Shown: positions 57,215-64,000 of the stretch, one piece after another | Numbering within the stretch: the first letter of the stretch is position 1 | Layout: every line of letters begins with the position of its first letter | Source: Rhizomys pruinosus | Taxonomy: Eukaryota; Chordata; Mammalia; Rodentia; Spalacidae | Direction: 5' to 3' | Length of the DNA stretch: 64,000 nt | Assembly (NCBI GenBank): GCA_009823505.1 | Contig: VZQC01004717.1 | Span: 1,423,053 to 1,487,052 of the forward strand | The notes under the pieces: model-generated | The model's database searches: none | The model's input: the letters and a program-made list of their open reading frames with translations, nothing else | What the model was told of the DNA's origin: nothing | Made by a program: the position numbers and the translations under genes

Positions 57215-57600
57215 CAAGTTGACAGGGGGCGGATGAGTGATGGATAATTTTGGTTGCGAATTTGATGCGCCTAGAAAGAAAACCTCAGTTGAATTTCCCC
57301 CACCATACTGGATTGTAGGCTTGTCTGTGGGGCATTTTCGTGATTGCTAATTGATGTGGGAAGGCCCAGGTCAATGTGGGTGCTGCCATCCCTAAGCAGG
57401 AGGGCTTGGACTGTGTAAGAAAGGTAGCTGAATGTAAGCCTCAGGGCAGGGCAGCAAGCTGTGTTCCTCTGTTAGTTTCCACTTCATGCTCCTTCTCTGA
57501 GTTTGTGCTTTGCCTTCTCTTGATGAATGACCACGACCTGGGAGCTAAGATAAAAGTTGCTTCTGATCATGCGATCTTGAGCGCTTGGCTGTAGGTGTCT
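57215..57600. mobile_element. Rodent hAT-like DNA transposon
   Basis: GATGAGTGATGGATAATTTTGG start, TTGATGTGGGAAGGCCCAGG and ATGAATGACCACGACCTGGG blocks. Confidence 0.55.
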
Positions 57601-58837
57601 GCCACCCTGCCTGATTGAAGTCCCTTGTTTGAGATACTCTCAGCTTAACGGAGGCATATGTAGAAATAACACCATTAGCGGGAATGCAAAACCATGTACT
57701 TAGATGAAACAAAATGGAAAAAAATGTAGCTACTGTTTTACATGTTTCCCTTGCAATTAAGAACACAATTGAGTCTAACTAGGCCAAATCCCTGCGCTGC
57801 TAGCACATCCTGTTATTGTAGATTTAGTATCAAGCCACTGATTGAGTTTAATGACTCTGTAAGGAATACAGATCCATCTCTTTCATGGCACTTGATCTCC
57901 AGTTCTATTGCTTTAAGGAAACATTTGGTATTTACTTACCATGCTGTTTATTAACTCAAAATCAAATGTGAATTAATTAACTTGAAAGTGTTACCTAATT
58001 TCCTGATGAGTATTAATGCTGGTTCCCCACGGCAGGCACTCTGGAGTGAAAACACTTAACCTACGCCTGGTCTCCACCTTCTCCCACCGTATTCAGTTTT
58101 AATTTATGAGACAAGTTTCACTGCACAAAGTGCTTCCTCCTGTTGAGTCTTCCTAAATGCACACTGAAGTCTGTTCATATATTAATTTCTTCTAGAGGCA
58201 CAGAATACTTCTCCATTCTGTCTCTTCCCCAAAGGACCAAAAAGGCCTCTTAAGTGACTATCAATGTCTCATTATAAACACTTAATTAAAACTGTGTCAC
58301 CAGTAGAGCCAATCTGGCCTACACTTTCATGCCAACAAGCAAAATCATTCAAGCTGTGCAGTATTTACTATTAACTTTCCAGTGTGGCTTTAGAATCTCA
58401 ATCAATTCTTTAAGAAATGCCAATACGCTTTTCCCTTTGGCTTAGCAGTAGCCATCGGGGATACATATGTATAATCCCTTCCTGGCCACGCATGTGCTAT
58501 GACAATAAATGAAGCTAACAGCCAGAGGAAATATTACAGTTTATAATATCCAGCTTTTCACTTGGCTCAGCCAGGTGGATACGGAAGGTGTCTCTGTCCA
58601 AATGCAGGCTGTCCACAGAATTCATCTTCACCAGTTCCCCCAACTCTGTTTCCGCAAGGGCTGGGCCCTTGGACACGGCCCCTTCTCCCTCTCACCGCCC
58701 CCACTCTTTTGCTTGGATGCTCTAGGGCCCTTCAGCCCATACAGCCCTTTCAGAGCCATCATCCACATTCCTGCCAAGTGCCAACCTCTTGGCATTACTC
58801 TGTCCTACTCACAGCACACTAGCAGCTCCATCAGATC
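57601..58837. other. Long repeat-poor stretch, candidate conserved non-coding region
   Basis: About 1.2 kb without SINE, LINE or microsatellite, unlike its neighbours. It contains several TAATTAA-type homeodomain-like motifs (57973-57980, 58282-58290). The 172-residue frame at 58509-59027 has no recognisable domain. Regulatory function is only a possibility. Confidence 0.4.
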
Positions 58838-58905
58838 GTGGTACCGTGTGTCTCCCTGCCTTCCACTGATTGTGGTACCGTGTGTCTCCCTGCCTCCCAC
58901 CGATG
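58838..58905. repeat. 34-bp tandem duplication
   Basis: Two units starting GTGGTACCGTGTGTCTCCCT at 58838 and 58872, with a few differences at the end. Confidence 0.92.
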
Positions 58906-59213
58906 CTCCTTCCCACAATGTCTTTGTACTCCTTGCCCTCTCCCTCCCATCCCTCCAAACTCAGCTCCAAAGCCCTCACCCCTGGGAAGTCTTCTCTGAT
59001 TGCTCTATTTACCCCAGAAAAAGTTAAGAATTTTCTTCTCTAGTTACCATAGCAGCCTGGGTCCTTCTCTGTCCTAATAGTCAGTCAGCTCGCCCTACAC
59101 ATTCATGAGTTCACCATGAGTGGAATCCATATGCACAACCAGCTACAGATATAAATATCATGGGGGTAGGTATATATCTACCCTAGTTTTCTTTTTGCTA
59201 ACTGTGATAAAAT

Positions 59214-59215
<2 letters not shown>

Positions 59216-59258
<43 letters not shown>
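59216..59258. repeat. (CA)n microsatellite
   Basis: Pure AC run inside the hAT-like element. Confidence 0.97.
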
Positions 59259-59259
<1 letters not shown>

Positions 59260-59425
59260 CTTAGGGAAGGTATTTCATCTTGCGTTTCCAAAGCACAGTT
59301 TATCTTTGAGGGAAGTCAGAGCAGGAACTTAAAGCAGGAATCTAGGGGCAGAAGCCTAAACAGAGACCATAGAGGAATGCTGCTAATTGCCCTGCCTCTC
59401 CCTGGCTTGTTTAGCTGCTCTTCTT

Positions 59426-59631
59426 TTTTTTTATGTGTATGAGTGTGCTGTCTGCATGCAGGTCTGTGCACCCGTGTCATGCAATGCCACTCCCTCAGAA
59501 GAGGGAGTCGGATTCCCCTGGAACTGGAGTTAAAGACGGTTCTCAGCCGCCATGTGGGTGCTGGGAATCAAACCCGGGTCCTCTGCAAGAGCAGTCGGCA
59601 TTCTTAACCCCTAGGCCATCTCTCCAGCCCC
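59426..59631 (-). mobile_element. B2 SINE (single-unit form), first of a same-site pair
   Basis: Antisense copy between two copies of the target TCAGCTACTCTTCTT-like sequence (59411-59425 with two differences, and 59632-59646). Confidence 0.94.
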
Positions 59632-59646
59632 TCAGCTACTCTTCTT

Positions 59647-59907
59647 TTTAAATTTTTTTTAAATTTTATTTATTTCCGTATGTGTATGAATGTACTGTCT
59701 GCATGCAGGTCTGTGCACCCATGTCATGCAATGCCGCAGAGGACAGAAGAGGGTGTTGGATTCCCCTGGAACTGGAGTTCTCCTGGAATTGGAGTTTCAG
59801 ACAGTTCTCGGCCACCATGTGGGTGCTGGGGATCGAACCCGGGTCCTCTGTAAGAGCAGTCAGCGCTCTTAAACGTTAGGCAATCTCTCCAGCCCCCCCC
59901 CACCCTG
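59647..59907 (-). mobile_element. B2 SINE (17-bp duplication form), second of a same-site pair
   Basis: Antisense copy between TCAGCTACTCTTCTT at 59632-59646 and 59908-59922 (perfect). A C-run follows the head. Confidence 0.95.
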
Positions 59908-60231
59908 TCAGCTACTCTTCTTATACAGCTCAGGCAGACCTGCCTTTTGACGGCACTACCCAAAGTGCACTGGGCTCACCTACATAATTATTAATCAAGG
60001 AAATGCCACACAGACATGCCCTCAGGCCGATCTGGTGATTACACCATCAGTGTGAAGATCCCTCTCACTATATTTGTTCCTCATGGGCCATGGACACGGA
60101 GTCACAAAAGCATCAATATGTAAATATGTAGACATGTGTATACATATGTTATGTATGCATGTATGTGTGTTTATATATTCTTATCTGTATGCATATGATG
60201 TATATATGTGACTATTATGTATCTCTTTTTT

Positions 60232-60431
60232 TAATTAATTAATTAATTATTTTTAATTTTATTTATTTTGTATGTGTATGAATGTACTGTCTGCATGTAG
60301 GTCTGTGCACCCATGTCGTGCAATGCTGGGGAGGTCAGAAGAGGGCGTCGGATTCCCCTGGAACTGGAGTTTCAGACGGTTCTCGGCCGCCATGTCGTAG
60401 CTCTTAACCGCTAGGCCATCTCTCCAGTCCC
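60232..60431 (-). mobile_element. B2 SINE lacking its B box, nested in another B2's tail
   Basis: Antisense copy with a deletion between GGCCGCCATGTCG and TAGCTCTTAACC that removes the tRNA B-box region. TAATTAATTAATTAAT-like repeats flank it. Confidence 0.9.
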
Positions 60432-60447
60432 TAATTAATTAATTAAT

Positions 60448-60686
60448 TTATTTATTTATTTATTTATTTTATGTGTATGAATGTATTGTCTGCATGCAGG
60501 TCTGCGCACCCGTGTCGTGCGATGCCTCGGAGGTCAGAAGAGGGTCTCGGATTCCCCTGGAACTGGAGTTCTCCTGGAATTGGAGTTACAGACGGTTCTC
60601 AGCCACCATGTGGGTGCTGGGGATCGAACCCGGGTCCTCTGCAAGAGCAGTCGGCGCTCTTAACCGCAAGGCCGTCCCTCCAGCCC
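60448..60686 (-). mobile_element. B2 SINE (17-bp duplication form), outer copy
   Basis: Full antisense copy. Together with the inner B2 it is bounded by CTATTATGTATCTCTT (about 60214-60229) and CTATTACGTATCTCTT (about 60687-60702). Confidence 0.94.
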
Positions 60687-60703
60687 CTATTACGTATCTC
60701 TTG

Positions 60704-61080
60704 TAGATAGTAACTCAGATTTACAGAGCGAAAGGGGGAATTATTTCTTTCTCCTATCAGAACTGAATCAGTGGAAAATCCCCACATCTTATTTCAATCT
60801 CAGGCCTCCTCCCCTCAAAGGCTTCTTTCTAGTTGTTAAGGAGCAATGCTGATCTTCCCTGTCAGCCTTCATGTCCAGATGCTAATGAGCAGTAATGATG
60901 TGAAGCAGAGGGAAACCACAGGAAAACATAGCAGGCCTTCCCCACAGCGGAGCATTTCCTGCCTGAAATGCCTGCCATGTTTCCTGCTCCTGAGCAGCAC
61001 AGAATGGCAGTGACCTAGACTCAGGTCTCTCGAGTATGGAATGTACCTCCTGGCAGCCCGAGGTATAACACAGCTAGCTA
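60704..61080. other. Unique intergenic sequence
   Basis: No gene or repeat recognised. Confidence 0.45.
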
Positions 61081-61087
61081 CCCACCT

Positions 61088-61425
61088 GCTATGACTTGGA
61101 TATGAAACGTCCCCACCAGGGTCATTATTGAGGGCATACTCCCCAGTTATTTTGAGAGGTTCAGGAGGCAGGGCCAGCCTTGCTGGGGAGGTATGTCACT
61201 GGAGGCTAGAGCTTAGCTTTTCCCTGACATACACTGCCCATGAGGATGCTGCCTTGGCCACATGGCGATGCTGCCAGCACGTTCTGCTTCATCAAGTGCC
61301 CAGAATCAACGCAACCAAGGGCTCTGGGTGCAACTTCTTAAACTGTGAGCTAAAAGAAACTTTTCCTTCTCTGAAATTGTTTTGTCTGACATTCTGTAAT
61401 AGCAATGAAATTCTGACTAACATAC
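61088..61425. mobile_element. URR1-like DNA transposon
   Basis: CTATGACTTGGATATGAAACG start, GCTGGGGAGGTATGTCACTGG, and ATGAAATTCTGACTAACATA end. Confidence 0.55.
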
Positions 61426-61865
61426 CACCCCTTACCTTTGTCCAAAGAGAAAGAAGTCAGCTTCTGTTTCAAAGTTGGGCTCCTACAGAAAGTGCTCCTT
61501 GAAGGAAGAGTTCTGTAGCTGAAACAAATAAAAATAGCCAGAAACATCAGTCCAGAAAGTCAACCCATTTCCTTCGCATTTCTGTCTGGCTTTTAAAGGA
61601 ACAGAAAAGTGTCAAGCTGAGAGGTAACTTGTACCTCCACAGAAGGAGCCCAGGAATTGGACGTAGAAGACCAGGAATAGGTCTGAATATGACGGCCTGT
61701 CTCCCCTGTGAGCTTCCCAGGCTCAGTGATGGAGGTGACCCTACATACATTTTGTACATAATGGGATAATTAGAATATAGTGCTTTGCCTGGGAGATAGC
61801 AGCTGTTCAGTAGTTAGACATCAAACACTGAAATGAACAAAGTTTGCTGTTCTTGTCTCAGAAAT
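61426..61865. other. Unique intergenic sequence
   Basis: No gene or repeat recognised. Confidence 0.45.
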
Positions 61866-61869
61866 TGTG

Positions 61870-62012
61870 AATTCTTCACTTGCTATGATAAGCTGTGTGA
61901 CCGCCAGTATCTTAACCAAGAAAACAAGCTGGATACCAATATTTATGCCAGGAGTTCTTAAAGAATTAGGTGAAGTGATTCAGGTAAAATGTTTGAGCAC
62001 AATGCCTTTCAC
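61870..62012 (+). mobile_element. MIR SINE
   Basis: ATAAGCTGTGTGACCGCCAG and TTAGGTGAAGTGATTCAGGT with a GAGCACAATGCCTTTCAC end. Confidence 0.6.
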
Positions 62013-62026
62013 AAAAAGGCATCTAG

Positions 62027-62275
62027 GGGCTAGAGAGATAGCCTAGCAGTTAAGAGTGCCGACTGCTCTTGCAGAGGACCCAGGTTCGATCCCCAGCACC
62101 CACATGGCGGTTGAAAACTGTCTTTAACTCCAATTCCAGAGGAATATGATGCCCTCTTCTGACCTCCACGGCATTGCACGACACTGGTGCACAAACCTGC
62201 ATGCAGATAGTACATTCATACACATACGAAAATAAATAAAATAAAAAATTTAAAAAGTAAATAAAAAATTTTTTG
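62027..62275 (+). mobile_element. B2 SINE (single-unit form)
   Basis: Sense copy (GGGGCTAGAGAGATAGCC head) with an A/T-rich tail that abuts the L1 3' end. Confidence 0.93.
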
Positions 62276-62279
62276 ATGA

Positions 62280-62998
62280 GTTTTGACTTTATTTATTTAT
62301 GTTTATTGATGCTTTGTGTATTTCATACATCATTTTCCAATTCAGTTCAGGCATATATACCCTTCCCTTCCCCCACCCCACCCCTACCCATCCCAGATCA
62401 TGCATTCTGCCATAATTGTCCTGCATCTTTCTGGGTTTTCTTGTTTTGTTTTCATTTTTTTTTTAACAATAAGTGATAATTTGTGAGTTCAAGCATCCTT
62501 CATGTAAAACCAATTTGCGAGCAGTTGTGCCCAAACCCACACAGCTCATGGGTCCCACCATCCAGCAGGGGGGGCTTGTATGTTCAATCGAGTTGATCAA
62601 ATGAGTGTCCAGTCTATATTGTTGTAGTTTCACCATTCACCCCAATCGCAGCCCTTACATTCTACCGCGCCCCCTCTTCCGCAGATTGTTCCCTAGGCTT
62701 AGAAAAGGGGCACAGGTGGATGAGAGGTAAAACAGTCCACTCTCTCTGGAGCTGTTGACTTGGACTCTGGTCAATTCTGGCTGTTTCCTTTCATGGGCTG
62801 ACAGTTTGTCCAGGAATAACCTTTCGATCCTACTAATGAAGAACAAGCAATTAGATATATAGGTATTTAAGCAGCACTAATAGTTATGGTAGGTTACTTT
62901 AGCATAGACACATGTTTGGATATGTTAATCCATGAATTACAATTTTCCCCCCTGTTAAATATGACAGGGTCTTACTGTGGCTTATAACATCTTTTAGG
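62280..62998 (-). mobile_element. LINE-1 3' UTR, inverted partner of the 8-kb copy
   Basis: Antisense L1 3' UTR with a C-rich polypyrimidine tract at 62360-62396 (G-rich in L1 sense). It matches 7850-8640 along its length and ends within a few bases of the same point. It adjoins retroviral env sequence. Confidence 0.75.
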
Positions 62999-63320
62999 TA
63001 ATTGGACAGGAGAATTTGACAGCTTGATGAACCAACTTCGTATGGCTATCGTCACCGTGAACTCGACTAGAGTGGACGCCTCCCTTGCTGAAGGACTGGC
63101 CTTCTGGATTACTGCTGCCACCTCACACTTCAAACAATGGGCAGGGGTGGCAGGGTTTGGCCTATTTCTATGTGGAGGGATTATAATTATGCTCTGGATT
63201 GTGTGTAGGCTCCGTGCCCGACACCAGCACGATAAAGTAGTCATTGCACAGGCCCTTGCGGCTTTGGAAGCAGGCTCCTCCCCAAACATTGGCTTAGTAT
63301 GCTGGAGAAGTAGTCAATGA
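62998..63320 (+). pseudogene. Endogenous retrovirus Env (TM subunit) C-terminal remnant
   Basis: Open frame, cut off at its 5' end by L1 sequence, encoding the tail of a class II (betaretrovirus-like) Env transmembrane subunit: an ectodomain segment with an NWTG glycosylation motif, a tryptophan-rich membrane-proximal stretch (FKQWAG), one hydrophobic membrane span (GLFLCGGIIIMLWIV) and a short basic cytoplasmic tail ending at a stop at 63318-63320. No SU, fusion peptide or CKS-type regions are present, so it is a defective old copy. Confidence 0.8.
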
Positions 63321-63523
63321 CGGGTAAGACCTGCTGCAAGTATTACCAACCTAAGCAGGGAACAGACCAAAAGCTGTCTGTCCACCCCATGACGGGTAAG
63401 GAATACCTCTGCAGGGCAACCTAAGACAGGCATTCTCCCAGCCAATTTTAATAGAGTCTCTGACAGGTCATGTCGCAGCTGCGGCCCAGAGACCTTGCTC
63501 TATTAAAACAGAAAGGGGGGAAC
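63321..63523 (+). other. Retroviral leader between env and LTR, hairpin and polypurine tract
   Basis: Contains an 11-bp perfect stem (63446-63456 with 63498-63508) enclosing a 6-bp stem (63457-63462 with 63487-63492) and the palindrome CGCAGCTGCG at 63474-63483. The polypurine tract AAAACAGAAAGGGGGGAAC (63505-63523) primes plus-strand synthesis next to the LTR. Confidence 0.75.
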
Positions 63524-63886
63524 TGTTGGCAGCCTACCACACAATGTGTGCTGTACCACGCCCAAGGTGGCGCTGACTTTCTGAGTTGCTAGAACAACTA
63601 CAAGCCGTTTCCCGCGTTGCCTTTGCATTGGGCAAACTGCGCTCCCGGGCCCGGCTCTCTGGGCCCGCGCCTTGGGCATGCTAATGAGGCATCGGAGTGC
63701 ACCAATCCAGAGCATACCCGAACCCTCTAGACTGCTATATAAGCAGTGCTTCTGCCCCATTTCGGGGTCCTTCTCACAAAAGAGCTGTGCACAATAAATA
63801 TTACCACAGAAGAATCCTGTTGTCGCGTGAAGTTCTTGCCAGAGAGACTACACAGCGCGCGGGACACACACGGAACACTTATAACA
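63524..63886 (+). mobile_element. IAP-like (ERVK) LTR
   Basis: Begins TGTTGGCAGCC directly after the polypurine tract. It has a CCAAT motif near 63701, a TATATAA box at 63736-63742, an AATAAA signal at 63793-63798, and a CAGAAGAATCCTGTTGT-type R/U5 segment close to IAP LTRs. The end is ambiguous: CA at 63877 or 63886. It is the 3' LTR of the env remnant; the 5' LTR is not in the window. Confidence 0.85.
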
Positions 63887-63944
63887 TGTTAGGAGGAATT
63901 ATGACCTCGCACATTGTTTGCAACTGACATTTAAGCATAACATA

Positions 63945-64000
63945 AGGAGAGGCTATTTATTGGGTGTCAAGTTGACAACGGGTGGACTTGTGATGGTTAA
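63945..64000. mobile_element. Start of another repeat, cut by the window end
   Basis: GGGTGTCAAGTTGACAACGG and TTGTGATGGTTAA match the beginning of the hAT-like repeats at 57215 and 21128. Confidence 0.5.

Larger units (their letters stand above)
59190..60050. mobile_element. Rodent hAT-like element, inverse, carrying a microsatellite and two B2
   Basis: Element of the 50124 type: AACTGTGATAAAATGTACAC, CAGAGACCATAGAGGAATGC, then after the SINEs TCTTATACAGCTCAGGCAGA and AAGGAAATGCCACACAGAC. Confidence 0.55.

Noticed and set aside
58509..59027. 172-residue plus-strand frame
   Set aside because: Proline/serine-rich with a 34-bp tandem duplication inside; no domain and no support for transcription, so not called a gene.

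Overview
The window looks like nuclear DNA of a muroid rodent. It is dense in B1, B2, B3/B4 SINEs, Lx-type LINE-1 3' ends, rodent hAT-like DNA transposons and an IAP-like LTR, over older mammal-wide MIR copies. I cannot name the species. Many B2 copies carry a private 17-bp internal duplication, which could help identify the lineage. One functional protein gene is recognisable: Crh (corticotropin-releasing hormone) on the minus strand at the left end. Its coding sequence is 1425-2000, a single intron is predicted at about 2014-2807, a 5' UTR exon at about 2808-2970, the TATA box at 2993-3000 and a consensus CRE at 3192-3199. Two overlapping RE1/NRSE-like sites lie in the intron. Layout: 1-980 is downstream of Crh and 985-3300 is the gene with its proximal promoter. 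From 3300 to the end (about 60 kb) is the 5' flank of Crh. I see no other intact gene there, but several retrocopies and insertions. These are a processed pseudogene of Sgf29 (13316-14345, with poly-A and a perfect 13-bp target duplication); a nuclear mitochondrial insert (ND2, tRNA-Trp, part of tRNA-Ala, then a second diverged ND2 piece, 24297-25480); an antisense processed pseudogene of G3bp1 (38260-39965) split by a B1; LINE-1 3' UTRs at 7850-8640, 25830-26770, 45540-48110 and 62280-62998; and a retroviral remnant (Env C-terminus, hairpin-forming leader, polypurine tract, LTR) at 62998-63886. Most other open frames are shadows of Crh or frames inside SINEs and simple repeats. The SINE landscape is the richest source of unusual structure: a B2 with a 5' inversion, two same-site double insertions, a B2 nested in another B2's tail, and adjacent inverted B2 copies. 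I found no prokaryote-like system, CRISPR array, tRNA or rRNA gene. All family assignments are from reading the sequence by eye; no alignment or database search was run.
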